A stretch of DNA of 64,000 bases from Phycisphaerales bacterium (GTDB lineage: Bacteria > Planctomycetota > Phycisphaerae > UBA1845 > Fen-1342). Numbering within the stretch: the stretch's first letter is position 1; each line of letters begins with the position of its first letter. Location: the NCBI GenBank assembly GCA_022839625.1, contig JALHJL010000008.1, positions 1 through 64,000 on the forward strand. Direction: 5' to 3'. Positions 1 to 9,585 of this stretch are shown piece after piece. Under the pieces are notes generated by a model. The model was given only the letters and a program-made list of their open reading frames with translations, had not been told where the DNA came from and did not search any database. A program made the position numbers and the translations under genes.

Positions 1-1
1 A

Positions 2-535
2 CTCGAGGTGTACCAGGAACTCCGCGAAGATATCCACTCCCATCTTCCGGGCGGCGGCGTTCGTCTGCGTTATCGTGAACCAGTCGGGATCGTAGTACGG
101 CGCACCGTTTTGCAGACCCGCATACGAACGCCCGCAATACGTCGCGTTGATGGCGAACGCCATGAAGCCCGGCGGCGGCCCATTCGGATCGTCGCAGCCC
201 GCGTTCGTGTCGTAGTCGGTCAGGTCATCGCACGGGTCGTCGAGGTCCGTGCCCACGCACGCGAAGTTGCACACGGCGCAGTTGGCCGGCTCCGTCAGCG
301 ACAGCCAGTAGTACTTGCCGCACTGCGCCCGACCCGTCGGGTAGACCCGCAGCCAGTACGTCCCGGCCGCGTAGCACCGAATGGTGTAGACGCCGAGGTC
401 GTAGCATGGCGGAACGTCGAAACCCTCGATCGGGCCAAAGTCGCAGTCGTTGCTCTTCCAGATCTCCCAGGTCGCCGCGAAGTCGGCGTACAGGTAGACC
501 TTGAACCGGCGGTTGGCCGTCAGCGTGAACTCGTA
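2..535 (-). pseudogene. Frame-shifted continuation of the secreted PPC-repeat protein, partial at the window edge
   Basis: Reading leftward from 535 in a frame shifted from the upstream ORF gives open, natural protein sequence: YEFTLTANRRFKVYLYADF, then CYDLGVYTIRCYAAGTYWL, then a further module containing DTNAGCDDPNGPPPGF and YYDPDWFTITQT, with no stop to base 2. This has the same composition and module pattern (GC(D/N) motif, then DW(F/Y) motif) as the 520-3135 ORF. It is therefore the C-terminal part of the same protein after a one-base indel near 536. Either the gene is a true frameshift mutant or the base is an assembly error. The true C-terminus lies outside the window. Confidence 0.7.
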
Positions 536-3135
536 CGGTCGGCGAGCCAGGAGCCCGAGCGGCCTTGCCACGTCGGAGTCGTACCCACGCCCAGCGCCAG
601 CCGCGGCCCCGGAGGCGAAGCCGCGTCGCAACCGCTGTTGTACGTGTCGTTGTAGCCCTCCGGCGGGCACGGCGGGTCGTTCGCCTGCTCGGTGTTGCTC
701 TTGGGCTTGGCGAGCACCTCGGTCTCACACTGGATGCCGGTGACGGTCATCGTGACGGTGTAGTCGTTGCCGAAGTCGGCGCTGCCCACCGGGCACGGAT
801 AGTCGTACCAGATTGCGTCGCCGTTCGCATCCGCCGGGATCATCAGGAACCAGTAGAACCCGGGCTCGTAGTACATCGTGCCGTTCCAGATCTTCGTCAC
901 GCACGCGTCGACGAGCGTATCAACCCAGTAGTAATAACTTGAGCAGTCGGCCGCCGGCGGGCCATAGGCGCCGCCGAGGTCGTTGAACGCCATCGTCGCC
1001 CGGCAGGGCACCTCGCTCATCACCTGCCACTGGACCTGCGACTGCGAGGTCAGTTCCAGGCCGTACCAGTCGAGGTCGCGATAGCCCTGGTTCGCCCACA
1101 GCTTGCCGCAGAAGGTGAAGGTGTGCGGCGACTGGGTGTCGTCATACGGCAGCACCTCGAACACATACGGGTCTTCATTGCAGCCGCCGTTCTCGGGGTC
1201 AATCGTCGGGTCGTCCGGGTCGAACTGGCAGTATCCCGGATCGGGACCGCCAGCCGGCGTACCTTCGACGTAATCAGCGCCGCCCGGGCAGTTTCCGCAC
1301 GTGTTTAACACTTCGCACGCACCGCCGATCGCCAGCGTCACACTGTAGTCGGCGCGGCAGGGCACGCCGCTGAAGGTGGCGGGTGCCACGACGACGATGT
1401 AATTCCCGCCCGGCAGGCAGCGGGTCTCAAGCACGACCTGCGTGCACTTGTTGGATCCGTCAGCCGGCGGGCCCACCGGCGCCTTGACGCTCACATAGCC
1501 GTCGCAGGGCGCCGTCTGACCCTCGCGGAACGCGAAGATCACTACCTCAAACTCGGCCTCGACCGTGACGGTGAACGTGCGCGGACCCGGCAGGTTGAAG
1601 GTGTACCAATCCATGTCACGCGTGCCGTCGAACGTCGCGGACTCGCCGTAGATCGTCTGGCCGGCGGTGATCGTCGAGAACGCCGGAACGTCCATGTTGC
1701 AGCCGCCGTTGAAGACGTCGGTCTTGCAATCGCCCTCAGGATCGGTCGGGGTCTCGTTTTCCTGGGTGGCACCCGACGGGACTACCACGGTGCAGCAGCC
1801 GCCCGTCGGCCACGGGGCGCAACTGGTATTGGGGCCAGCCCAGTAGGGTGGCTGTTCGTTACGCGGAGCATTGCAACTGATCGGGCCGGGGCACGGGCAG
1901 CCGGTACCGCACTGCGTCATCAACGCCACGAACGGGTTGATGTCCGCGAACGATCCCTGGCCATATACCCCGTCACAGTTGATGTCGCCGTTGGTCGGGG
2001 GGCAGTCCGGGTAAGTGCCTTGCCAAGCGACCTGGTTGGACAAGTACAGCACGAACGGGTTGATGTCGCCGAAGTCGATCACCCCGTCGCAGTTCAGGTC
2101 GCCAACGCAACCCGGCTCCTCCTGCGGCTCGCAGTCCTGGCAGGTCATGATCTGGCAGTCGCCGTTGTCATAGCAGCAGGCACCCGTGCCCTGGCCGCAC
2201 GGCGGCGTGAAGCTGGTGGTGCAGTTGCCGTCCACTACGAACCGGCCGCGGAGCGCCTCGCAATAGTACTTATTGCTGTTTTCCTCGCAGAGCTCCAGGC
2301 AGTCCTGGCAGCACGCACCGATGATCTTCTCGCTGAAGCAGTAGTGCATGTCGCAGAACTCGGTCCGGGTCTCCCACGTCGGCTGCAAGGAGGTCTCCCA
2401 CCAGTTCCAGAAGAGGTTGTCACCTTCGTTCGAGCCTTCCCACAGGAAGTAGCAGCCCGGCGTGCCGTCGCCGGAAATCGAGAAGAAGCCCGACGTCATG
2501 TTGACGGGCGTGGTGAGGATGGCGGTGAACTGCCACAGCGTGGCCGGGACCGTCGCGAAGGTCACGGTCTCGCCCGTGTCGGCCGCCAGGGCCGTCACGA
2601 ACTCGGTGTAGACGATCTTGGCCGGGTTGGTCGGGTCGGTATAGTCATCCATCTCGTTGTAGAAACGGATACGGAACTGGTGGCCGCCCGGCTTCGTGCA
2701 GCCGTTAGTGGCGTCATCGACGTAGACGCCCCAGAACGTAATCACGCCGATCGACTTGGAGGGCGGAATCGTCACGCCCGGCGGCGGGAAGTTCTCGCAC
2801 CGCACGCGCTGGCACGTGGTGGGCGCCGGACTGCAAAATTGCAGGTCCGTGTAGAAATACCATTGCGACGTGCCGCAAGCGCCTTTGTCCTGACCGCAGA
2901 TGAAGCCCTCGGTCGGGCAGTCCTCGCCCGCTCGGCCGGTGACCGGTTGCCCAAAGGCGGGCACGCCGAGGATATCGCCGTCGCCGGCGAAGCCCTGGAC
3001 GCCGACGTTGTACAGCGTCGGTGCCAGGTTGCCGCCCTGGGCGGACTCTCCGTAACTCTGAACCGCTTCGTCGCTCTGGGCCAGCACCAAGCCGGTACCC
3101 AGCAACAACGTACACAACAACCCAATTGTTCTCAT
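520..3135 (-). CDS. Secreted dockerin-like / PPC-repeat protein, upstream part of a frameshifted gene
   Basis: The protein starts with a signal peptide (residues 1-19, cleavage after VLA) behind a good GGAGG site. A Cys-rich region with GACC modules (about 270-335) precedes a paired dockerin-like motif at about 342-410: GDLNCDGVIDFGDINPF, then GDINCDG...FADINPFVALM, which looks like two calcium-loop repeats. Two PPC-like modules follow, each with a GGCN motif and a RDxDWY motif (about 465-560 and 640-740). A third module begins at YNSGCD and is cut off. The last four residues before the stop (TSSR) look out of frame, because the module resumes in another frame at 535 with YEFTLTANRRF. The real gene is therefore longer and runs off the left edge. 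It is probably an extracellular or surface protein; no catalytic motif is visible. Confidence 0.8.
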   Translation of the reverse strand: MRTIGLLCTLLLGTGLVLAQSDEAVQSYGESAQGGNLAPTLYNVGVQGFAGDGDILGVPAFGQPVTGRAGEDCPTEGFICGQDKGACGTSQWYFYTDLQFCSPAPTTCQRVRCENFPPPGVTIPPSKSIGVITFWGVYVDDATNGCTKPGGHQFRIRFYNEMDDYTDPTNPAKIVYTEFVTALAADTGETVTFATVPATLWQFTAILTTPVNMTSGFFSISGDGTPGCYFLWEGSNEGDNLFWNWWETSLQPTWETRTEFCDMHYCFSEKIIGACCQDCLELCEENSNKYYCEALRGRFVVDGNCTTSFTPPCGQGTGACCYDNGDCQIMTCQDCEPQEEPGCVGDLNCDGVIDFGDINPFVLYLSNQVAWQGTYPDCPPTNGDINCDGVYGQGSFADINPFVALMTQCGTGCPCPGPISCNAPRNEQPPYWAGPNTSCAPWPTGGCCTVVVPSGATQENETPTDPEGDCKTDVFNGGCNMDVPAFSTITAGQTIYGESATFDGTRDMDWYTFNLPGPRTFTVTVEAEFEVVIFAFREGQTAPCDGYVSVKAPVGPPADGSNKCTQVVLETRCLPGGNYIVVVAPATFSGVPCRADYSVTLAIGGACEVLNTCGNCPGGADYVEGTPAGGPDPGYCQFDPDDPTIDPENGGCNEDPYVFEVLPYDDTQSPHTFTFCGKLWANQGYRDLDWYGLELTSQSQVQWQVMSEVPCRATMAFNDLGGAYGPPAADCSSYYYWVDTLVDACVTKIWNGTMYYEPGFYWFLMIPADANGDAIWYDYPCPVGSADFGNDYTVTMTVTGIQCETEVLAKPKSNTEQANDPPCPPEGYNDTYNSGCDAASPPGPRLALGVGTTPTWQGRSGSWLADRTSSR

Positions 3136-3800
3136 AATCGCGTGTCCTCCTTCAAGTTCGCAGCCGACTTCCTGACAGCTCCAAATGGCTTAGCCCACCA
3201 GCCCGGCTTGCCCGGAACGCACCGAGCGTTGACGTGTACCGGGTAGTGTCATCCTAGAGACTCGTTTTATCGGGATACGGCATCCGAGAGAAATCCGTGG
3301 TCGATGCAAGGGACTTTTCGGGCTTTTTCGCGCAGAAGTTGAGCACCGACGACCACTGGGGCGCGGGATTGCGCCGCACCCGAAAAGGCGCCCACCCTCG
3401 GCTTCACGCCCATCCGCCAGCACTATAGCCGAACCGCGCAGAGGAGCCTCCAATGCGCACCGCACTGAACTGCCCACAAAACGACGCCGCGGAAGCTATT
3501 GGGACGATGTTAGAGTGCCCGAACCGGGTCACACCCGCGGGTGACGCGTCCCAGCACGCACTCCTTTTCACCTCCGCTAGTAACTTTCTATCGGGACGGC
3601 GGCCTCAAGTCAATAGCGACCGGCCGAAAAAGGGTCCGCCAGCACCTTGTCATGGCGCGAGTTATCGGAACATGAGATGGATTTCGCCTGCCCGTTGTGC
3701 GCACGCTCGCTCAGCACTGGTTTGCGGGCGCACTACCGGCGCGTCCGCGCATTACCGTGCGCGCCCAGCCGGCGCCGGCCCGCGTCGCGGTCGGCCCGGC
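3136..3800. other. Intergenic region, no gene seen
   Basis: 665 bases lie between the start of the leftward secreted protein and the end of the leftward GH172 gene. The region must hold the promoter of the secreted gene, but I see no convincing -35/-10 pair. Open frames here lack a ribosome-binding site and are arginine-rich in the way of shadow frames. I see no repeat and no RNA gene. Confidence 0.5.
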
Positions 3801-5525
3801 TCAACTCGGACGTTGGAGATAGAAGTAGGCGACCGTGGCGTAGCGAACCACGAGTTCGGGATTGTCTGCGGCGTACTGGAACCGCAACACGAACGAACGC
3901 TGAAACTCGATCGCGTCGCTCAGCACGTGCCAGCGGCAGCATGAAACGACGCCGGGCTCCTCGGTCGACGCGCCGGACACGTAGTTGGCCGCGGAGAACG
4001 GATGACTGAACGGACCCTCGGCGAAGTAGAAGCCGCCGTTGTAGTAGTCTTCTGTGCCGGTCCCGCGCATGCGGACCTCGCCGTCGATGATGCCGGTTTC
4101 GTTGCCTTCGAGGATGTTGAGGGCGGCCTGTGGTTCGCCGGGGCGCGGGTCGCTATTGCCTGCGGCAAAGAGGAATGTGCCTACGTATCGGCCGCGGCCC
4201 GCGACGTTCAGCACCTCGAACTGCGAGCCGGGGGGCTGCGGGCCCTCGACCGCGTGCAGCCGGGCGTGCAGGTACCCCCAGGGCTCCGGCGGGAGCGCCT
4301 GGTCCACGCCGATGCTCGCCCGCACCCGTCCCCCGACCTGCCCCTCGTTGCGAAGCGTGATTCGTACGTGCTGCCGATATGGCATCGGCAGATAGCATTC
4401 CGCTTGCCAGGTCGTCCCGTCGTAGTCCACGCGCATGGGGAGCGTGGCGAAGGAGGCGAGCTGCTCGCGGCAGCCGAAGAACGCATCGAGGGGCACATCG
4501 ACGGCCGGCGACGGGGCCTCATCGAAGAGAATCTGCAGCCGCGTGTCGCGCAAGACGCTCGGGTGCGCCTCGTCCATGACCAGCCGTAGCCGCTCGATGG
4601 TCCCTCCGGTGTCGTCGGCCAGGATGTCAGTCGCCGCGCCGGGGGGCACGTCGAACTCCTGATCGTCGACCAGGAGGGTCCAGCCGCGGTTGGGGTTCTG
4701 TCCGAAACGCGCCAAGAGCACGGCAGCAGCGGTGTAGCTCGGATCCTCCGCCAGCCGTGGCGAGAAGGTGCGGGTTGGGGTCGAGCTTCGCTGGACGTTG
4801 ACATGGTAGAAGTAGCCGGCCAACGGGCAGAGTTCGTGGAGCTCGATCCGCAGTCGCTCGGCGAAGCTGATCGGCACGTAGCTCGTTACGGCCGCCGCGT
4901 TGCGCCCGGCCAGCGGCGGCGTGAAGGGATCAGCCGAGCCCAGGTCGGCGAGCGGCACCACATATGCCGGCCGGTCGAAGTCATCGACGTAGATTCGCAG
5001 GACCTCGCCCGCGAACCGCCCCAGCCGGCCGGACGTGAAGGAGTCGGGTCCGTGAGACAGGTCGGGCAGGCTGAAACGGGTGAAGAACATGCGCGAGACG
5101 TAGCCCGGCCCGTCCTCCACGCTGGCCAGGACGTAGCCGGGCGGCGTGCGGCCGCGAGGGTCGGGTCCGTCCAACAGCTCCAGCAGCAGGGGGAGGCCGG
5201 AGCGGCCGCCGGCGATGAAATTGTTGAAGTCCTTGCCGCCGGGCTCGATGGACAGCGTGCCCGGCGTGCGATGGTGGCTCGAGAATTGCTCGTAGCGATT
5301 GTCTTGCAGGTGTGGCAGGGCGTCCCAATCCTGCAAGAGGTCGAGTCCGGCGTCGGAGGCCGCAGCCAGGGGCGGTGCGTTCGCGTGGATCGAGGCCTGC
5401 TCAAGGCGCGCGGCGTCTGCCGTGGCGTGCCCGCAGGCGTCACCGATACATCCGACCCCGACCGCGCCCAGGACGACGACCGCGGCCGTCAGGCCAAGCA
5501 GCGTACGAGCATCGAAGCTGAGCAT
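3801..5525 (-). CDS. DUF2961 / glycoside hydrolase family 172 protein, probable lipoprotein
   Basis: 574 residues. The N-terminus has a hydrophobic stretch (about 8-25) ending at Cys26 (AVGVGC), a plausible but non-classical lipobox. The body matches the DUF2961 family: an early RYEQFSSHHRTPG segment, a GKDFNNFIAGG segment, and near the C-terminus the hallmark GTGTEDYYNGGFYF with its acidic residue. Family members characterised as GH172 act on fructofuranosyl or arabinofuranosyl linkages; the substrate here is unknown. It stands alone, with its 3' end facing a 665-base gap. The ATG at 5525 has no Shine-Dalgarno. A TACAGT hexamer lies eight bases upstream, so a leaderless start is possible. 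Confidence 0.8.
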   Translation of the reverse strand: MLSFDARTLLGLTAAVVVLGAVGVGCIGDACGHATADAARLEQASIHANAPPLAAASDAGLDLLQDWDALPHLQDNRYEQFSSHHRTPGTLSIEPGGKDFNNFIAGGRSGLPLLLELLDGPDPRGRTPPGYVLASVEDGPGYVSRMFFTRFSLPDLSHGPDSFTSGRLGRFAGEVLRIYVDDFDRPAYVVPLADLGSADPFTPPLAGRNAAAVTSYVPISFAERLRIELHELCPLAGYFYHVNVQRSSTPTRTFSPRLAEDPSYTAAAVLLARFGQNPNRGWTLLVDDQEFDVPPGAATDILADDTGGTIERLRLVMDEAHPSVLRDTRLQILFDEAPSPAVDVPLDAFFGCREQLASFATLPMRVDYDGTTWQAECYLPMPYRQHVRITLRNEGQVGGRVRASIGVDQALPPEPWGYLHARLHAVEGPQPPGSQFEVLNVAGRGRYVGTFLFAAGNSDPRPGEPQAALNILEGNETGIIDGEVRMRGTGTEDYYNGGFYFAEGPFSHPFSAANYVSGASTEEPGVVSCCRWHVLSDAIEFQRSFVLRFQYAADNPELVVRYATVAYFYLQRPS

Positions 5526-5577
5526 GGCTGGATACTGTATCGGCAGGGCGCAGGACGCGAGCGACCTTCCCTGGCGC

Positions 5578-5583
5578 TATAAT
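5578..5583 (+). promoter_or_regulatory. Candidate -10 box of the C69 dipeptidase gene
   Basis: A perfect TATAAT lies 39 bases upstream of the first possible ATG (5622) of the dipeptidase. No recognisable -35 hexamer sits 16-18 bases upstream, so the assignment rests on the -10 match and its position. Confidence 0.35.
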
Positions 5584-5621
5584 GGCGCGACTTGCGTCGC
5601 CCGAACGGGGACCACGGCTGA

Positions 5622-7277
5622 ATGAGGACGAGCAACATGAAGATGCGGAGCTTGTGGTGGCGGAGTGTGTTCTTCGGCGTGCTGCTGGCCGGGCAGCGCG
5701 GCCAGGCCTGCACGAATCTCCTGGTCACGCGCGGGGCATCGGCGGATGGCGCGGTGATGATCACGTACACGTGCGATGGTGCGTTTCACCCCCGGCTGCA
5801 ATACACGCCGGCCGCCGAGCACGGGCCGGACGAGTGGCTGGAGCTGAAGGACTGGTCGGGCAGCGTGCGCGGCAAGATCCGGCAGATGCCGCACACGTAC
5901 GCGGTCGTCGGCCTGATGAACGAGCACCAGCTCGTCATCGCGGAGACGACGTTCGACGGCCGGGCGGAGCTGGAGAACCCCGACGGGTTGCTGCGCTACT
6001 GGGACCTGATGCGGATCGCGCTCCAGCGGGCGCGCACCGCGCGCGAAGCCATCCAGGTCATGACCGGCTTGGTGGCGGAGCACGGCTACCGCGACACCGG
6101 CGAATCGTTCTCCATCGGCGACACCGAAGAGGCGTGGATCCTGGAGATGATCGGCCCCGGGCCGGGTGGCCGGGGTGCCCAGTGGGTGGCGGTGCGCGTG
6201 CCGGACGGATACGTGTCGTGTCACGCCAACAAGGCGCGCATCGGCGAGTTTCCGTTGGATGACGCGGAGAACTGCCGGTACAGCGACAACGTCATCACGT
6301 TCGCGATCGAAAAGGGCTACTACGACCCCCAATCCGGGCAGCCGTTCCGGTTCTGCGAGGTCTACTGCCCCTCTACGCCGAGGAACCGGCGCTACGCGGA
6401 CACGCGCGTCTGGAGCCTTCTGCGCCGCGCGGCGCCGTCGCTGAGCCTGGCGCCGGACTATCATCGCGGCGAGGCGGGGGCGGAGCCGTATCCGTTGTGG
6501 GTCAAGCCGGACCGCAAGCTGTCGACCGAGGACGTCTTCGCGCTGATGCGGGACCATTACGAGGGAACAGACTTCGACATGACCCAGGGCGTCGACGCCG
6601 GGCCTCATGGCACGCCCAACCGCTGGCGGCCGATCGACTGGAACATCGACGGGACAACGTACACATGGGAACGGCCGATCTCGACGCAGCAGACCGGGTT
6701 CTCGTTTGTGTCGCAGTCGCGGGGGTGGCTGCCGGACGCGGTCGGCGGGGTGCTCTGGTACGGACTCGACGACACGTACTTCTCGTGCTACGTGCCGCTC
6801 TACTGCGGGATCGACGCGCTGCCCGAGTCGTACACGGTCGGACAACTGAGCAAGTTCTCGTGGGATTCGGCGTGGTGGGTGTTCAACTTCGTCGCGAACT
6901 TCGCCAACCTGCGCTACGCGGACATGCGGCCCGACATACAGGCGGTACAGAAGAAACTGGAGAGCGAGTTGCTGGCGCTGCAACCCGCGGTCGAGAAGAC
7001 TGCCACGGAGCTCGCCCAGTCCGACCCGGAGCTGGCCATCCGCTATCTGACGGACTACTCGGTGACTCGTGCCGAGCTCGTCGTGAAGCGCTGGCGGGCG
7101 CTGGGCGAGCACCTGATTACCAAGTACAACGACGGCTACGTGCAGGATGAGAAGGGCCGTCCGCAGGAGCAGGGTTACCCGGAGGCGTGGCTGCGGCGCG
7201 TCTTGAACGAGCGCCCCGACCAGTTTCGGCTGGCGGAGAAACCCGACGACGTGCCCGAATCGAGGCTGGTCGATTGA
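5622..7277 (+). CDS. Peptidase family C69 dipeptidase, secreted
   Basis: 551 residues from ATG 5622; an in-frame ATG at 5637 is an equally good start. A signal peptide ends ...GQRGQA, immediately before Cys30 of ACTNLLVTRGASADG. In family C69 (Ntn-hydrolases such as PepD) the N-terminal Cys is the nucleophile, so signal cleavage would itself expose the catalytic residue. The remaining sequence has C69 features: a NEHQL(V)IAETTF segment, the GESFSIGDTEEAWILE segment and VPDGYVSCHANKARI. The expected role is hydrolysis of dipeptides outside the cytoplasm. It is divergent to the GH172 gene and monocistronic by spacing. Confidence 0.88.
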   Translation: MRTSNMKMRSLWWRSVFFGVLLAGQRGQACTNLLVTRGASADGAVMITYTCDGAFHPRLQYTPAAEHGPDEWLELKDWSGSVRGKIRQMPHTYAVVGLMNEHQLVIAETTFDGRAELENPDGLLRYWDLMRIALQRARTAREAIQVMTGLVAEHGYRDTGESFSIGDTEEAWILEMIGPGPGGRGAQWVAVRVPDGYVSCHANKARIGEFPLDDAENCRYSDNVITFAIEKGYYDPQSGQPFRFCEVYCPSTPRNRRYADTRVWSLLRRAAPSLSLAPDYHRGEAGAEPYPLWVKPDRKLSTEDVFALMRDHYEGTDFDMTQGVDAGPHGTPNRWRPIDWNIDGTTYTWERPISTQQTGFSFVSQSRGWLPDAVGGVLWYGLDDTYFSCYVPLYCGIDALPESYTVGQLSKFSWDSAWWVFNFVANFANLRYADMRPDIQAVQKKLESELLALQPAVEKTATELAQSDPELAIRYLTDYSVTRAELVVKRWRALGEHLITKYNDGYVQDEKGRPQEQGYPEAWLRRVLNERPDQFRLAEKPDDVPESRLVD

Positions 7278-7400
7278 CGTTCGTGGTGGCAGGCCCCTCA
7301 GGATCGCGGCCTTAGATGCATCGGCGACAGGCTGGACAACGCCCCTCCGAACCTTAGGATGTTGCGCCGCCGCAAGGTCAGTAAACAGGTTCCTGCTTTC

Positions 7401-7415
7401 CGGCGCGAGGCGCCG
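7401..7415 (+). other. Hairpin abutting the GNAT start codon
   Basis: The inverted repeat CGGCGC-gag-GCGCCG is perfect and ends two bases before the ATG at 7418, occupying the place of a Shine-Dalgarno. It may limit or gate initiation. The effect is inference. Confidence 0.4.
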
Positions 7416-7417
7416 CG

Positions 7418-8365
7418 ATGAAGCCTCTGCTTATCATTCCACCGGCCTCGGTCCGCTGGCCCATGCTGCACGACCTCCTGGGCCACAAGGGCCAGCCGTG
7501 GTTGCGCGACATCCAGCAGCGGCTGGTCCAGGGCGTGCCCGGAGCGCAGGACGTGTATGCGGTCGTTGCGGCGGGCAGCCAAGCGCTTGCCAGCGCGTGT
7601 GTTAACAAGTCCGGCCCGCTGGGCGTGCTCGGCCACTGCTACACGCGACCGGAGCATCGCCGGCGAGGCTACGCCCGGCGGCTGGTCGAGGCGGTCCTGT
7701 CGTGGTTTGACATGACCGGCGGCCAGTGGCTCTACCTCGGCACGACCGCCGAGCTGGACGAAGGTCTATACCGCAAGTTCGGGTTCCAACCGCTGCGCAG
7801 GACGGCATGGACACCCTATGACCGCGTGACCCTGGTGCGGCGCGGGCCACGGGCTGCGGAGCACCCGTACGCCGACCTCAGCGGCGCGGTAGTCGTGCGG
7901 GACGTGACGCGTGCGGACTGGCCGGCGGCCGTCGCGCTGCTTCAATATCGGCCCGGGCCCGACCCGCGCGTGTTCCTCGACGAATCGGCGGTGACGGCCG
8001 AGGTATTCACGCTCGACCTGATCGACCACTTCGAGCGCGGGGCGTGTTGCCTGAAAGGTGCGTTCTGCGGCCCGCGCCTGGTCGGGCTGGCGACGGTCGC
8101 CACCGAGCCCCGCGGCGAGCGGACCTACGGGATGCTGATTCCCCACACCGACGCCCCGCCGGAACTGCGCGCGGCGGCGGCCGAGTTCGCGCGCGGGCGA
8201 GGCTACACACACGTGGACTACCCGATGGACGGATTGCGGGAGCCCGCGGCCGCGGCCCCCGACGCGACGGGCGGCACGGAGGCCGAGCCGCCGGCAACTC
8301 CGCCCGCCACCGCCGCCGGCGAGCCGGCCCCTGAAGCGTCGGATACGCCGCCCTGCCCATCCTGA
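7418..8365 (+). CDS. GNAT family N-acetyltransferase
   Basis: 315 residues. The acetyl-CoA-binding motif A of the GNAT fold is clear in the N-terminal half: CYTRPEHRRRGYARRLVEAV (about residues 76-95), followed by a YRKFGFQPL segment typical of the fold's last strands. The C-terminal half (about 150-275) resembles a second, degenerate acetyltransferase-like domain, and the last 40 residues are Ala/Pro/Glu-rich. The substrate cannot be told. The start is chosen at the only early ATG; no Shine-Dalgarno is present and a hairpin occupies the leader. It faces the rhomboid gene end-to-end. Confidence 0.75.
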   Translation: MKPLLIIPPASVRWPMLHDLLGHKGQPWLRDIQQRLVQGVPGAQDVYAVVAAGSQALASACVNKSGPLGVLGHCYTRPEHRRRGYARRLVEAVLSWFDMTGGQWLYLGTTAELDEGLYRKFGFQPLRRTAWTPYDRVTLVRRGPRAAEHPYADLSGAVVVRDVTRADWPAAVALLQYRPGPDPRVFLDESAVTAEVFTLDLIDHFERGACCLKGAFCGPRLVGLATVATEPRGERTYGMLIPHTDAPPELRAAAAEFARGRGYTHVDYPMDGLREPAAAAPDATGGTEAEPPATPPATAAGEPAPEASDTPPCPS

Positions 8366-8390
8366 CGTACAGCACTCGCGGCCCGCGGGG

Positions 8391-9575
8391 TCACTGATCC
8401 GCGCCGCCGCCCGCGAGTTCCTCGGCCAGCCGAAGCTCGTTCGCCGCCAGGTTGCGTTGCGCATCGGATTGCAGCAGGTCCAGCGCCCGGCGCAGATGCA
8501 CGACGGCGCGGTCATACGCCTGAAGGTAGCGGTGGTAGATGAGACCAAGAAAGAGATGGACCTGCGCCATGTCGGCGGCCCCCGGGTACGCGGCGAGATA
8601 CGCCTCGTAGGCACCGGCGGCAGCGGCGTATTGATGGGACTGCGCCAGATAGTTGGCGATCTCGAGCTGTTGGGGCCGCGCCAGCACTTGCTGTTCATCC
8701 AACTCCAGCAGGCGCAGGTACGAAGCGGCGGCGGAAGCTACGTTGCGCTCCGCCAGCTCGGCCGCAATCTCTTCCCGCACCTGCTCGACCGGCGTCAGCG
8801 GTACGGCGTGCAGCGGCTGCGATTCCAGCTCTTCCACGACGATGGGCCGCGCGGCCAGCGGGGCGGCACCTCCGGCCCCGACCAGTCCGCTGCGCCGCCG
8901 CCAGCGGTCCCACAGCGCTACCATGTCGAACTGATTCCGCGGCAGGGCGCGGACCGCCAGGAGTCCCATCGCGACCGCGAAACCGAAGGCGTACCCGGCC
9001 AGGTGAGCGGAGTACGCGACGTTCGACGCCATGGCCTGCCGCTCCAGCCCCGGCGCCAGGATGTTGTCCCAGAGGATGATCTTAAACACGATGAGGATCA
9101 TGGCGGGCACCCGAAACGTGAAGATGAAGAAGGCCCACCAGAGCAGCGTGATGTGCACGCGCGGGAACAGTGCCAGGAACGCGGTCGTCACCGCCGCAAT
9201 CGCCCCGGACGCTCCCACCAGCGGGTTGTCCGCGGTCAGCGTAAACGCGAATCCGGCGAAGATCCCGCCGGCGAGATAGAAGAGCGTGTAGCCCGCGGCG
9301 CCCATGCGATCGCAGACCGGGTTGCCGAAGATCCACAGGAACAGCATGTTGCCGACGAGATGCCACACGTCCCCATGCAGGAACTGATAGGTCAGATACT
9401 GGGCCACCGTTGGGCGAACCGCGTCGAGCGCATAGAACGTCTTGATCTGGCCCCCGACGGATCCGCCGAGGTAATCGGTGAACACGAACACCGCCACGTT
9501 CAGACCGATCAACACCCAGTTGGCCACCGGCGCGCGTCGCGTGCGAAACTCGGTCCCGATCGGGATCAGCGGCAT
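8391..9575 (-). CDS. Rhomboid family intramembrane serine protease with C-terminal TPR region
   Basis: 394 residues from ATG 9575, chosen over an upstream start because MPLIPIGTEFRTR directly precedes the first membrane segment. About six transmembrane helices carry the rhomboid catalytic pair: Ser in GASGAIAAV and His in SAHLAGYAFGF, with HGDVWHLVGNMLFLWIFG in the second helix region. After about residue 250 a soluble tail has tetratricopeptide-like helices (EQVLARPQQLEIANYLAQ and following). The expected role is cleavage of membrane-anchored proteins. The start lies ten bases after the stop of the zinc-ribbon gene, so the two are cotranscribed. Confidence 0.9.
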   Translation of the reverse strand: MPLIPIGTEFRTRRAPVANWVLIGLNVAVFVFTDYLGGSVGGQIKTFYALDAVRPTVAQYLTYQFLHGDVWHLVGNMLFLWIFGNPVCDRMGAAGYTLFYLAGGIFAGFAFTLTADNPLVGASGAIAAVTTAFLALFPRVHITLLWWAFFIFTFRVPAMILIVFKIILWDNILAPGLERQAMASNVAYSAHLAGYAFGFAVAMGLLAVRALPRNQFDMVALWDRWRRRSGLVGAGGAAPLAARPIVVEELESQPLHAVPLTPVEQVREEIAAELAERNVASAAASYLRLLELDEQQVLARPQQLEIANYLAQSHQYAAAAGAYEAYLAAYPGAADMAQVHLFLGLIYHRYLQAYDRAVVHLRRALDLLQSDAQRNLAANELRLAEELAGGGADQ

Positions 9576-9585
9576 CCGTCTGCTC

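Noticed and set aside
3453..3944. Rightward frame in the gap before the GH172 gene
   Set aside because: Lacks coding character and overlaps the 3' end of the GH172 gene.
5577..7112. A 511-codon minus-strand frame opposite the C69 dipeptidase
   Set aside because: Val/Arg-rich shadow frame; the plus strand has a signal peptide and catalytic Cys.
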